Under the pieces are notes generated by a model that searched no databases, was not told the DNA's origin, and was given only the letters and a program-made list of their open reading frames with translations. The position numbers and the translations under genes are program-made. Positions 1-8,363 of a DNA stretch of 64,000 nucleotides are shown here, one piece after another (the stretch's first letter is position 1; every line of letters starts with the position of its first letter). This DNA comes from Pseudorhodoferax soli. GTDB lineage: Bacteria > Pseudomonadota > Gammaproteobacteria > Burkholderiales > Burkholderiaceae_C. The stretch is taken from assembly GCF_003337555.1 (NCBI RefSeq), contig NZ_QPJK01000012.1, positions 1 to 64,000 of the forward strand, given 5' to 3'.

Positions 1-346
<346 letters not shown>

Positions 347-443
347 CTTGCGCCTGCCGCCGCCCCTGGGGCACTACGGCAAACACTGCGCTTTCGCAAC
401 ACTCCAACTATCGATCGATCGCCAACCCGACTTCCAAAATCAC

Positions 444-529
444 TGGTGGAGAGGGCTGGATTCGAACCAGCGTACTCGTAAGAGGGCAGATTTACAGTCT
501 GCTGCCATTAACCACTCGGCCACCTCTCC
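444..529 (-). tRNA. tRNA-Tyr(GTA), class II with long variable arm
   Basis: The acceptor GGAGAGG/CCTCTCC is intact. The anticodon loop CTGTAAA gives GTA, a long variable arm (CCCTCTTACGAG region) is present as expected for tRNA-Tyr, the T-loop is GGTTCGAATCC, and CCA is encoded. At 86 nt it is the first gene of the tRNA-tuf unit. Confidence 0.97.
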
Positions 530-541
530 AGCGAACTCAGG

Positions 542-570
542 ACTATAGCAGAACTTTTTGACTCTGCACA
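542..570 (-). promoter_or_regulatory. Candidate promoter of the tRNA-Tyr/Gly/Thr-tuf unit
   Basis: A near-consensus -10 element TATAGT (plus-strand 542-547) lies 12 bp upstream of the tRNA-Tyr 5' end. The -35 region, around 565-570, is weak. The promoter overlaps the last codons and stop of ung. Inferred from sequence only. Confidence 0.5.
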
Positions 571-1277
571 TCCGCTGTAGCGGACAAGCACCAATTTATG
601 GTCTGGCCGCGTTCGGCGAGCCAGCGGCTGGCCTGGCCGAAGTGGCCGCAGCCGATGAACGGCACGGGGGGGCGCAGCGCCGAGAGCGGCGAAGGATGGT
701 TGGCCATCAGCACCAAGGCCTCGCGGCCCGCCGCCTGGGCCGTGCGCTCGATCAAGGGCGCCTTGGCCTGGGCGTGCGCGCCCCAGAGCAGGTAGACGCA
801 GGGCGAGGCCACCGCCGCCACCTGGGCGATCAAGGCGTCGGTCAATGTCTCCCAGCCCGTCCTGGCGTGGCTGGCGGCCTGGCCGTCTTCCACCGTCAGG
901 CTGGTGTTGAGCAGCAGCACACCCTGCGCGGCCCATGCGGCGAGCGAACCGCCGGTCGGCATGGGATGGCCCAGGTCGCGCTGCAACTCCTTGAAGATGT
1001 TGCGCAGCGAGGGCGGCAGCCGCACGCCCGGCGCGACAGAGAAGGCCAGCCCCTCGGCTTGGCCGGGGCCGTGGTAGGGGTCCTGCCCCAGGATCACGGC
1101 GCGCACGCGATCGGGCGGCGTGAGCCGCAACGCGCGCAGTGGCTCGGGCGGGTACATCACGGCACCGCAGGCGCGGCGCGCGGCCAGGAACTCCTGCAGT
1201 TGGCAGCCTTCGGGGCTGGCGGCAAATTTGTCGACCACCGGCTGCCAGCCGGGCGCGACCGGGCCGAATGCCGTCAT
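543..1277 (-). CDS. ung: Uracil-DNA glycosylase
   Basis: This 244-aa protein of family 1 UDG removes uracil from DNA to start base excision repair. The water-activating motif GQDPYHG is at residues 64-70 (Asp66), and the C-terminal HPSPLS minor-groove loop is near residue 193. The length fits the family. The ATG at 1277 overlaps the trpC stop by 4 bp (ATGA), so translation is probably coupled to the end of the trp operon. The 3' end carries the promoter of the downstream tRNA genes. Confidence 0.97.
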   Translation of the reverse strand: MTAFGPVAPGWQPVVDKFAASPEGCQLQEFLAARRACGAVMYPPEPLRALRLTPPDRVRAVILGQDPYHGPGQAEGLAFSVAPGVRLPPSLRNIFKELQRDLGHPMPTGGSLAAWAAQGVLLLNTSLTVEDGQAASHARTGWETLTDALIAQVAAVASPCVYLLWGAHAQAKAPLIERTAQAAGREALVLMANHPSPLSALRPPVPFIGCGHFGQASRWLAERGQTINWCLSATADVQSQKVLL

Positions 1278-2068
1278 GCGCCGAACAGCTGCGCCAGCGC
1301 CTCACCCGGCTCGGGGGCGCGCATGAAAGCTTCGCCGACCAGGAAGGCATGCACGCCGGCCGTGCGCATGCGCTGCACATCGGCTGGCTGCAGGATGCCG
1401 CTCTCGGTCACGAGCAGGCGGTCTGTCGGCACGGCGGCCTGCAGGTCCAGCGTGGTCTGCAGCGAGACCTCGAAGGTGCGCAGGTTGCGGTTGTTGACGC
1501 CGATCAACGGGGTCTTGAGCTTGAGCGCGCGGGCCATCTCGGCCGCGTCGTGCACCTCCACCAGCACCGCCATGCCCAGATGCAGCGCGATGGCCTCGAA
1601 CTCGGCCATCTGCGCATCGTCGAGGATGGCGGCGATCAGCAGCACGCAGTCCGCGCCCATGACGCGCGATTCGTAGATCTGGTAGGGATCGACCATGAAG
1701 TCCTTGCGCAGCACGGGCAGCTGGCAGGAGGCACGCGCCTGCTTCAGGTAGTCCACGCTGCCCTGGAAGAACTGGCGGTCGGTCAGCACCGACAGGCAGG
1801 CCGCGCCGTGTTCGGCATAGCTCTGCGCGATGTCGGCGGGGATGAAGTCTTCGCGCAGCACGCCCTTGGAGGGGCTGGCCTTCTTGACCTCGGCGATCAC
1901 GGCGGGGCGGCCGGCGGCGATCTTGGCGCGCAGCGCGCCGACGAAATCGCGCGTGAGCACACGCGACTCGGCGTCCTCGCGCACCTCGGCCAGCGGCTTG
2001 CGGCCCTTGGCGAGCAGCAGTTCCTCTTGCTTGACGGCAACGATCTTCTTCAGGATGTCTTCGGACAT
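1274..2068 (-). CDS. trpC: Indole-3-glycerol phosphate synthase
   Basis: At 264 aa this is a monofunctional TrpC, not fused to TrpF. It closes the indole ring of CdRP during tryptophan synthesis. Visible TIM-barrel motifs are [13 protein letters not shown] (residues 58-70, with the catalytic lysine), LRKDF and NNRNLRTF. The start [10 protein letters not shown] at 2068 fits the family N-terminus. It follows trpD by 8 bp and precedes ung with a 4-bp overlap. Confidence 0.97.
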   Translation of the reverse strand: MSEDILKKIVAVKQEELLLAKGRKPLAEVREDAESRVLTRDFVGALRAKIAAGRPAVIAEVKKASPSKGVLREDFIPADIAQSYAEHGAACLSVLTDRQFFQGSVDYLKQARASCQLPVLRKDFMVDPYQIYESRVMGADCVLLIAAILDDAQMAEFEAIALHLGMAVLVEVHDAAEMARALKLKTPLIGVNNRNLRTFEVSLQTTLDLQAAVPTDRLLVTESGILQPADVQRMRTAGVHAFLVGEAFMRAPEPGEALAQLFGA

Positions 2069-2076
2069 GGTGTTTC

Positions 2077-3108
2077 TCAGGCAGCGGCCAGCGTGCGTGT
2101 CAGTGCAGCGAACTGGTCCAGTTTGGATTTGGCGGCGCCCGAGGCGATGGCCTGGCGTGCAGCGGCCAAGCCCTCGGGAATGGAGGCGCAGACATTGGCC
2201 GCATACAGCGCCGCACCCGCGTTCAGCACCACGATGTCGTAGGCCGGGCCATGCTCGCCGTCGATCACGCCGCGCAGCATGGCCTCGGACTGCTGCGGTG
2301 TTTCCACGCGCAGCGCACGGTTGCTGACCATGGCCAGGCCGAAGTCCTCGGGATGGATTTCGTACTCGCGCACCTCGCCGTCCTTGAGCTCGCCGACCAG
2401 GGTGGCCGCGCCCAGGCTGACCTCGTCCATGCCGTCCTTGCCGTAGACCACCAGCGCGTGCTCGGCGCCCAGGCGCTGCAACGCGCGCACCTGGATGCCG
2501 ACCAGATCCGGGTGGAAGACGCCCATCAGGATGTTGGGCGCGGACGCCGGGTTGGTCAGCGGCCCGAGGATGTTGAAGATGGTGCGCACGCCGAGCTCCT
2601 TGCGCACGGGGGCCACGTTCTTCATGGCCGGGTGGTGGTTGGGCGCGAACATGAAGCCGATGCCGACCTCGGCGATGCACTGGGCGATCTGCTCGGGCGT
2701 GCGGTGGATGTCCACGCCCAGCGCCTCCAGCACGTCGGCGCTGCCGGACTTGCTGGACACGCTGCGCCCGCCGTGCTTGCTGACCTTGGCGCCGGCCGCC
2801 GCTGCGACGAACATCGCGCAGGTCGAGATGTTGAAGGTGTGCGAGCCGTCGCCGCCCGTGCCGACGATGTCGACCAGATGGCGTGTATCGGCCACCTGCA
2901 CCTTGGTCGCGAACTCGCGCATGACCTGGGCCGCGGCCGTGATCTCGCCGATGGTTTCCTTCTTGACGCGCAGGCCGGTGATCAGCGCGGCCATCATCAC
3001 GGGCGAGCACTCGCCGCGCATGATGAGCCGCATGATGTGCAGCATCTCGTCGTGGAAGATCTCGCGGTGCTCGATGGTGCGCTGCAGCGCTTCCTGGGGG
3101 GTGATCAT
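2077..3108 (-). CDS. trpD: Anthranilate phosphoribosyltransferase
   Basis: This 343-aa protein transfers phosphoribose from PRPP to anthranilate. The PRPP-binding motif [14 protein letters not shown] and the [21 protein letters not shown] segment are clear. The ATG at 3108 has GGAG about 9 nt upstream. It lies in the trp operon 24 bp after the LysE-type gene and 8 bp before trpC. The length is normal for the family and all expected motifs are present. Confidence 0.97.
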   Translation of the reverse strand: MITPQEALQRTIEHREIFHDEMLHIMRLIMRGECSPVMMAALITGLRVKKETIGEITAAAQVMREFATKVQVADTRHLVDIVGTGGDGSHTFNISTCAMFVAAAAGAKVSKHGGRSVSSKSGSADVLEALGVDIHRTPEQIAQCIAEVGIGFMFAPNHHPAMKNVAPVRKELGVRTIFNILGPLTNPASAPNILMGVFHPDLVGIQVRALQRLGAEHALVVYGKDGMDEVSLGAATLVGELKDGEVREYEIHPEDFGLAMVSNRALRVETPQQSEAMLRGVIDGEHGPAYDIVVLNAGAALYAANVCASIPEGLAAARQAIASGAAKSKLDQFAALTRTLAAA

Positions 3109-3132
3109 GGGAACGTCTCCGAAAGAGGGGGA

Positions 3133-3792
3133 TCAGCGCGCGGGTGCGACCGGGCCTGCGGCCCATGCGAGCCGCAGGCCGAAGCCGATGAACAGCACGC
3201 CGGCGACGCGGTCCAGCCAAGCCAGGCCGCGCTGCACGCTGGCACGCCGCGCCATCCAGGCCGCGGCCAGCGCCCAGCCGACGTTGACCGGGATGGCATT
3301 GAGGTTGAACAGCACGCCCAGCCCCACGAACACCCAGGCCGCGTTGGCGGTGCCCGGTGCGATGAACTGGGGCACGAAGGCGAGGAAGAACAAGGCCACC
3401 TTGGGGTTCAGCACATTGGTCCAGAAGCCGTCGAGGAACACGCGGCGCGGTGCCACGGGTGCGCCCGGGGGAGCGGCCTCAGCCTGCGCGAGCGGGCTGG
3501 CGTCGGCACGCCCGAACAGCAGGCGCAGGCCGGTCCACACCAGGTAGGCCGCGCCGACCCACTTCAGCACGTTGAAGGCCGTGGCCGAGGCGGCGAGCAG
3601 CGCGCCCACGCCGATGGCCGCGGCCGCCACGTGCACGAAGCAGCCGGCCGTGATGCCCAGCCCGGCCACGATGCCGGCGCGCACGCCGCCGCGCAGCGCG
3701 TGGCGCACGATGCACAGCACGTCTGGGCCCGGCGTGAGATTCAGCAGCCAGCCAGCCGCGATGAACAGCAGCAGATGGTGGAGATCGGGCAT
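3133..3792 (-). CDS. LysE/RhtB-family amino-acid exporter
   Basis: This 219-aa inner-membrane protein has the family opening [20 protein letters not shown] (residues 5-24, with the conserved NLTPGPD), about six hydrophobic helices and the [17 protein letters not shown] helix pair. RhtB relatives export homoserine, threonine, leucine and similar amino acids. The substrate is not shown by sequence. It sits inside the trp operon, 10 bp after ltaE and 24 bp before trpD, so expression with tryptophan genes is expected. Confidence 0.9.
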   Translation of the reverse strand: MPDLHHLLLFIAAGWLLNLTPGPDVLCIVRHALRGGVRAGIVAGLGITAGCFVHVAAAAIGVGALLAASATAFNVLKWVGAAYLVWTGLRLLFGRADASPLAQAEAAPPGAPVAPRRVFLDGFWTNVLNPKVALFFLAFVPQFIAPGTANAAWVFVGLGVLFNLNAIPVNVGWALAAAWMARRASVQRGLAWLDRVAGVLFIGFGLRLAWAAGPVAPAR

Positions 3793-3802
3793 GTGCTGAT
3801 CC

Positions 3803-4837
3803 TCATGCCTGCGCGAAGTAGTCGCGCACAGCCGCCACGGCCCGGTCCACGCCAGCGGCGTCCACGTCCAGGTGGGTCACGAAGCGCAGCTGGTACAAGC
3901 CCGTGGCCAGGATGCCGCGCTCAGCCAGCCAGGGCAGCAGCCCGGCGCCGCGTTCGCGCGCCGCGCCCGACAGCGTGGCGAACACGATGTTGCTGTGCGG
4001 CGCTTGCGCATGCACACCGGCGATGCCGGACAGGCCTTCGGCCAGCCGGCGCGCCAGCGCATGGTCGTCGGCCAGGCGCGCGACGTGGTGGTCCAGCGCA
4101 TGCAGCGCCGCCGCCGCCAGCAGGCCGGCCTGGCGCATGCCGCCGCCGGCCATCTTGCGGACGCGGTGCGCACGCGCGATGAACTCGCGCGAGCCGCACA
4201 GGGCCGAGCCCACAGGCGCGCCCAGGCCCTTGCTGAAGCAGACCGAGACGCTGTCGAAGCACTGCGCGATGCGCCGGGCTTCGGCATAGGCGTCCGCCCC
4301 CTGCGCCGTCGCGGCATTGAACAGCCGCGCGCCGTCCAGGTGCCGTGCCAGGCCCTTGTCGGCCGCCAGCTTCGTGGCAGCCTGCACGTAGTCGAACGGC
4401 AGCAGCTGCCCGCCCAGCGTGTTCTCGAGCGCGAGCAGCCGCGTGCGCGCGAAGTGCGCGTCGTCGGGCTTGATCGCGGCCTCGATCTCCGCCAGCGGCA
4501 GCGTGCCGTCAGCCGCATGCGCGATCGGCTGCGGCTGCACGCTGCCCAGCACGGCGGCGCCGCCGGCCTCCCAGCGGTAGGCGTGCTGCATCTGGCCCAC
4601 GATGTACTCGTCGCCGCGGCCGCAGTGCGCGAGGATGGCGCACAGGTTGCTCTGCGTCCCGCTGGGCACGAACAGCGCGGCCTCGAAGCCCAACAGGCCG
4701 GCGATGCGTTCCTGCAGCGCCTGCACCGTCGGGTCGTCGCCGAACACGTCGTCGCCCAGTGGCGCGGCCAGCATGGCCGCGCGCATGGCCTCCGTCGGTC
4801 GCGTGACCGTGTCGCTGCGCAGGTCAACCACGGCCAT
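3803..4837 (-). CDS. ltaE: Low-specificity L-threonine aldolase
   Basis: A PLP enzyme of 344 aa that cleaves L-threonine or allo-threonine to glycine and acetaldehyde. The N-terminus VDLRSDTVTRPTEAMR and the PLP-lysine region CFSKGLGAPVGSALCG are typical. The ATG at 4837 overlaps the trpG stop by 1 bp (TGATG). A GTG one codon upstream is an alternative. It is inserted between trpG and the exporter gene within the trp operon, which hints at a glycine/serine/threonine link to tryptophan synthesis, though this is inference. Confidence 0.93.
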   Translation of the reverse strand: MAVVDLRSDTVTRPTEAMRAAMLAAPLGDDVFGDDPTVQALQERIAGLLGFEAALFVPSGTQSNLCAILAHCGRGDEYIVGQMQHAYRWEAGGAAVLGSVQPQPIAHAADGTLPLAEIEAAIKPDDAHFARTRLLALENTLGGQLLPFDYVQAATKLAADKGLARHLDGARLFNAATAQGADAYAEARRIAQCFDSVSVCFSKGLGAPVGSALCGSREFIARAHRVRKMAGGGMRQAGLLAAAALHALDHHVARLADDHALARRLAEGLSGIAGVHAQAPHSNIVFATLSGAARERGAGLLPWLAERGILATGLYQLRFVTHLDVDAAGVDRAVAAVRDYFAQA

Positions 4838-5409
4838 CACTTCTGCTCCAGGAAGTTGCGCAGCATCGCGTGCCCATGCTCGGTCAGGATGGACTCGGGA
4901 TGGAACTGCACGCCCTGGATCGGCAACTCCTTGTGGCGCACGCCCATGATCTCGCCGTCCTCGGTGCGGGCCGTCACGGCCAGCGCGGCCGGGCAGTTGT
5001 CGCGCGCGATGGCCAGCGAGTGGTAGCGGTTGACCGTGAAGCGCTCCGGCAGATCAGCGAACACACCTTCGCGCGTGGTGGTGATCTCGCTGGTCTTGCC
5101 ATGCATGAGCTGCTGCGCGCGCACGATCTGGCCGCCGAAGGCCGCGCCGATGCTCTGGTGCCCCAGGCACACGCCCAGGATGGGCAGCTTGCCCGCGAAA
5201 TGCCGGATCGCCTCGACCGAGATGCCGGCCTCGGCCGGCGAGCACGGGCCCGGCGAGATCACCAGCAGGTCGGGCTGGCGTGCCGCCACGCCCGCGATGT
5301 CGATCTCGTCGTTGCGGAACACCTCCACCTCGGCACCCAGTTCACCGAAGTACTGCACCAGGTTGAAGGTGAAGCTGTCGTAGTTGTCGACCATCAAAAG
5401 CTTTGCCAT
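4837..5409 (-). CDS. trpG: Anthranilate synthase glutaminase component
   Basis: This 190-aa class I glutamine amidotransferase supplies ammonia to TrpE. The nucleophile motif [11 protein letters not shown] has Cys81, the oxyanion motif [10 protein letters not shown] is near residue 54, and HPES of the catalytic triad is near residue 172. It starts 6 bp after the trpE stop and overlaps the downstream ltaE start by 1 bp, so the pair is tightly co-expressed. It could also serve folate synthesis, as TrpG/PabA often does. Confidence 0.96.
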   Translation of the reverse strand: MAKLLMVDNYDSFTFNLVQYFGELGAEVEVFRNDEIDIAGVAARQPDLLVISPGPCSPAEAGISVEAIRHFAGKLPILGVCLGHQSIGAAFGGQIVRAQQLMHGKTSEITTTREGVFADLPERFTVNRYHSLAIARDNCPAALAVTARTEDGEIMGVRHKELPIQGVQFHPESILTEHGHAMLRNFLEQK

Positions 5410-5415
5410 GGCGGT

Positions 5416-6918
5416 TTACTCCAGACCTTCTTCGACGAGTTCGCTCGCACGCATCAGCGCGCGCGCCTTGGCTTCCGTCTCTTTCCACTCCAGCTCGGGC
5501 ACCGAGTCGGCCACCACGCCGGCCGCGGCCTGCACGTGCAGCGTCTGGTCCTTGATCACGCCGGTGCGGATGGCAATCGCCACGTCCATGTCGCCCGCAT
5601 AGCTGATGTAGCCGCAGGCGCCGCCGTACAGGCCGCGCTTGGTCGGCTCGAGCTTGTCGATGAGTTCCATGGCATGCACCTTGGGCGCACCGGTCAGCGT
5701 GCCGGCCGGGAAGGTCGCGCGCAGCACGTCCATGTTGGTCATGCCGTCCTTCAGGATGCCCTCGACGTTGCTGACGATGTGCATCACGTGGCTGTAGCGT
5801 TCCACGGCGAAGGCCTCGGTCACCTTGACGGTGCCGATCTTGGCGATGCGGCCGATGTCGTTGCGCGCCAGGTCGATCAGCATCACGTGCTCGGCCCGCT
5901 CCTTGGGGTCGTTCACGAGTTCGACCTCGGCCGCCTTGTCCTGCTCGAGCGAGGCGCCGCGCGGCCGCGTGCCGGCCAGCGGGCGGATCGTGACCTTCTG
6001 CTCGCCGGCCTCGGTGATCTCCTGGCGCACCAGGATTTCGGGCGAGGCGCCCACGACATGGTGGTCGCCCATGTCGTAGTAGTACATGTAGGGGCTGGGG
6101 TTCAGCGAGCGCAGCGCGCGGTACAGCGACAGTGGCGACTCGGTGTAGCGCTTGCTGATGCGCTGGCCCACCTGCACCTGCATGAAGTCGCCAGCGGCGA
6201 TGAGCTCCTTGGCCTCTTCCACGGCCTTGAGGTAGGCCGCCTTGCCGAACGGCCGCTCGGCCGGGTGCGCCAGCGTGGGCTTCACTTGCGGCGCGCTGAC
6301 CGAATAGCGCAGCTTGTCCTTCAACTCGCGCAGCCGGCGCTTGCCGTTGGCATAGGCCTCGGGCTGCTTCGGGTCGGCGTAGACGATCAGGTAGAGCTTG
6401 CCCGACAGGTTGTCGATGACGGCCAGTTCCTCGCATTGCAGCAGCAGGATGTCCGGGCAGCCCAGCTGGTCCGGCGGGCAGCTGTCCTCGAGCTTCTTCT
6501 CGATGTAGCGCACCGCGTCATAGCCGAAGTAGCCGGCCAGGCCACCGCAAAAGCGCGGCAGGCCCGGCCGCAGCGCGACCTTGAAGCGCTTCTGGTAGGC
6601 CTCGATGAAGTCCAGCGGGTTGCCCTCGGCCGTCTCGACCACCTGGCCGTCGGTGACGACCTCGGTGCGCGCGTTGGCGCCGAAGCCGCTGGCGCGCAGC
6701 AGCGTGCGCGCCGGCAGGCCGATGAAGCTGTAGCGGCCGAAGCGCTCGCCGCCGACGACCGATTCGAGCAGGAAGCTCAGCTTGCCGCCGCCCTGGGAGT
6801 GGGCGAGCTTCAGGTACAGCGAGAGCGGGGTTTCGAGATCCGCGAAGGCCTCGACGATCATGGGGATGCGGTTGTAGCCGTCCTTGGACAGGCTCTTGAA
6901 TTCGAGTTCAGTGATCAC
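5416..6918 (-). CDS. trpE: Anthranilate synthase component I
   Basis: This 500-aa chorismate-binding enzyme makes anthranilate. LLES at residues 50-53 is the tryptophan feedback motif. The C-terminal catalytic core includes ATFPAGTLTGAPKVHAMELI and the GLYGGACGYISYAGDMD stretch. The start chosen is GTG at 6918 (V/M-ITELEFKSLSKDGYN), which matches the usual beta-proteobacterial N-terminus. The open frame extends to an ATG at 6993, but the extra 25 residues look unrelated. A candidate leader peptide and hairpin lie 120-220 bp upstream. Confidence 0.95.
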   Translation of the reverse strand: MITELEFKSLSKDGYNRIPMIVEAFADLETPLSLYLKLAHSQGGGKLSFLLESVVGGERFGRYSFIGLPARTLLRASGFGANARTEVVTDGQVVETAEGNPLDFIEAYQKRFKVALRPGLPRFCGGLAGYFGYDAVRYIEKKLEDSCPPDQLGCPDILLLQCEELAVIDNLSGKLYLIVYADPKQPEAYANGKRRLRELKDKLRYSVSAPQVKPTLAHPAERPFGKAAYLKAVEEAKELIAAGDFMQVQVGQRISKRYTESPLSLYRALRSLNPSPYMYYYDMGDHHVVGASPEILVRQEITEAGEQKVTIRPLAGTRPRGASLEQDKAAEVELVNDPKERAEHVMLIDLARNDIGRIAKIGTVKVTEAFAVERYSHVMHIVSNVEGILKDGMTNMDVLRATFPAGTLTGAPKVHAMELIDKLEPTKRGLYGGACGYISYAGDMDVAIAIRTGVIKDQTLHVQAAAGVVADSVPELEWKETEAKARALMRASELVEEGLE

Positions 6919-7038
6919 AGCGTGCTTTCGAAGTTCACGCCGGGCGCTTGGGGTGGTGCGTCCCGGCGGCAGCGGGGTGCTGCCTTCGTTCATTCAAGCC
7001 CTTGCGCGGGTGCTGCTGCACTGGCGAAGAGCACGGGC

Positions 7039-7057
7039 GCACGGCGATGCGCCGTGC
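7039..7057 (-). promoter_or_regulatory. Hairpin just after the trp leader stop codon (candidate attenuator element)
   Basis: GCACGGCG and CGCCGTGC pair perfectly across a 3-nt loop. In the minus-strand transcript the hairpin begins 2 nt after the leader-peptide stop codon. A second small hairpin, TGGC-GTAA-GCCA (7078-7089), contains the second Trp codon. No clear U-run follows, so which structure would terminate transcription is unresolved. Confidence 0.5.
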
Positions 7058-7059
7058 AA

Positions 7060-7140
7060 TCAGGTGCGGCTTGTCGTTGGCTTACGCCAGGGCCAGGCTC
7101 CCCGGCCTGTGCCTGATGTCGTGGTGCTGTGAGCGGACAT
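7060..7140 (-). CDS. trpL: Candidate trp operon leader peptide (26 aa, two Trp codons)
   Basis: An ATG at 7140 opens a 26-codon frame upstream of trpE, ending at TGA (7060-7062). It contains a W-P-W pair (residues 16-18) in an otherwise Ser/Thr-rich peptide. Tryptophan codons just before a hairpin and upstream of trpE are the hallmark of transcription attenuation, where ribosome stalling at Trp codons controls read-through. Attenuation of trp genes is known in several proteobacteria. The peptide here is a reading of the sequence, not a database match. Confidence 0.55.
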   Translation of the reverse strand: MSAHSTTTSGTGRGAWPWRKPTTSRT

Positions 7141-7179
7141 GGGCGGCGAGTGTAGCAAAGAGACGCGCAGCGCTGCCGC

Positions 7180-7221
7180 TTGGCGGCTGATCGCGACCAG
7201 TTGGCGGCTGATGTTGACCAG
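7180..7221. repeat. Two tandem 21-bp direct repeats in the trpL/cheV divergent promoter region
   Basis: TTGGCGGCTGAT-N3-GACCAG occurs at 7180-7200 and again directly at 7201-7221, matching at 18 of 21 positions. The period is two DNA helical turns. A possible trp -10 (TACACT on the minus strand, 7149-7154) lies 26 bp away. The position suits a protein-binding operator for either divergent gene. Confidence 0.6.
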
Positions 7222-7281
7222 CCCCCCTCCAGACACCCACAATCGTTTCAGCCTAGTAACGGGTCCAGGGGAAAACTTGTC

Positions 7282-8256
7282 ATGAGTACGGTACAAAAAG
7301 AGGTCGACGAGCGCACCAATCTCACGACGAGCAACAAATTCGAGCTGCTGTTGTTCCGGCTGGGCGTGACACCCAACTCCCAGCACCGCGAGCTGTTCGG
7401 CATCAACGTGTTCAAGGTGCGCGAGATCATGGTCATGCCGACCGTGACTTCCGTGGCCAACTCCACCGCCCACATGATGGGCGTGACCAACATCCGCGGC
7501 CAGGTGATTCCGGTCATCAACCTGCCGGCCGCCGTGGGCTGCGTGCCGCAGACAGGGCTGAACATCCTGCTGGTGACCGAGTACGCGCGCACCACGCAGG
7601 CCTTCGCGGTCGAGGAGGTGGACGAGATCGTGCGCCTGGACTGGAACCAGGTGCTGTCCGCCGAGGCCAGCACCTCGGCCGGCGGGTTGATCACCAGCAT
7701 CGCCCGGCTCGACGGCGATGTGCACAACACGCGCCTGGCCCAGGTGCTGGACGTGGAGCAGATCCTGCGCACCGTGATGCCGCCGCCGGGCCCGGAGATC
7801 ACCGACGAATCCGTCGGCCCGCGCGTCAGCCTGCCGCAAGGCTCGGTGATCCTGGCCGCCGACGACTCGCTGATTGCGCGTTCGCTGATCGAGAAGGGCC
7901 TGTCGACGCTGGGCACGCCTTTCATCATGACCAAGTCGGGCCGCGAAGCGTGGGACAAGCTGCAGGACCTGGCGGCCAAGGCCGAGGCCGAAGGCAAGCC
8001 GGTCTCCTCCAAGGTGGCCCTGGTGCTGACCGACCTGGAGATGCCCGAGATGGACGGCTTCACGCTCACACGCAAGATCAAGCAGGACGCACGCTTCCGC
8101 TCGATCCCCGTGGTGATCCATTCCTCGCTGTCCGGCACCACCAACGAAAGCCACGTGAAGACGGTCGGCGCCGACGCCTATGTCGGCAAGTTCGTCATCG
8201 AGGAGCTGGCCGACACCATCCGCAAGATGCTGCGGATGGTCAAGACCGCGACCTGA
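7282..8256 (+). CDS. cheV: CheV-type chemotaxis coupling protein (CheW-REC)
   Basis: This 324-aa protein has a CheW-like domain (about residues 18-165, with INVFKVREIM and GVTNIRGQVIPVINL) followed by a receiver domain (about 187-320) with acidic residues Asp194/Asp195, phospho-acceptor Asp251 in LVLTDLEMPEMDG, and the terminal Lys in YVGKF. CheV links chemoreceptors to CheA and may buffer signalling by phosphorylation. The ATG at 7282 is preceded by AGGGGAAAA. It stands alone, with no other chemotaxis gene nearby. Confidence 0.92.
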   Translation: MSTVQKEVDERTNLTTSNKFELLLFRLGVTPNSQHRELFGINVFKVREIMVMPTVTSVANSTAHMMGVTNIRGQVIPVINLPAAVGCVPQTGLNILLVTEYARTTQAFAVEEVDEIVRLDWNQVLSAEASTSAGGLITSIARLDGDVHNTRLAQVLDVEQILRTVMPPPGPEITDESVGPRVSLPQGSVILAADDSLIARSLIEKGLSTLGTPFIMTKSGREAWDKLQDLAAKAEAEGKPVSSKVALVLTDLEMPEMDGFTLTRKIKQDARFRSIPVVIHSSLSGTTNESHVKTVGADAYVGKFVIEELADTIRKMLRMVKTAT

Positions 8257-8363
8257 CCGGGGCCGCGCCACGGCGCCGATAACCCCACCGCACATGGCGT
8301 CATAGAGGCGCCTTGGCGCGTTCCAAGAATCCACCGTTTCACCTTGAAGCGGAGGAATCGAAG

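Noticed and set aside
2251-4182. Long plus-strand frame opposite trpD, lysE and ltaE
   Set aside because: It is His/Ala/Gly-rich, has no domain, and lies fully antisense to well-supported genes.
6919-6993. Upstream ATG start for trpE (25 extra residues)
   Set aside because: The extra residues are Pro/Arg-rich and unlike TrpE N-termini. The GTG at 6918 gives the usual MITELEFKSL start.
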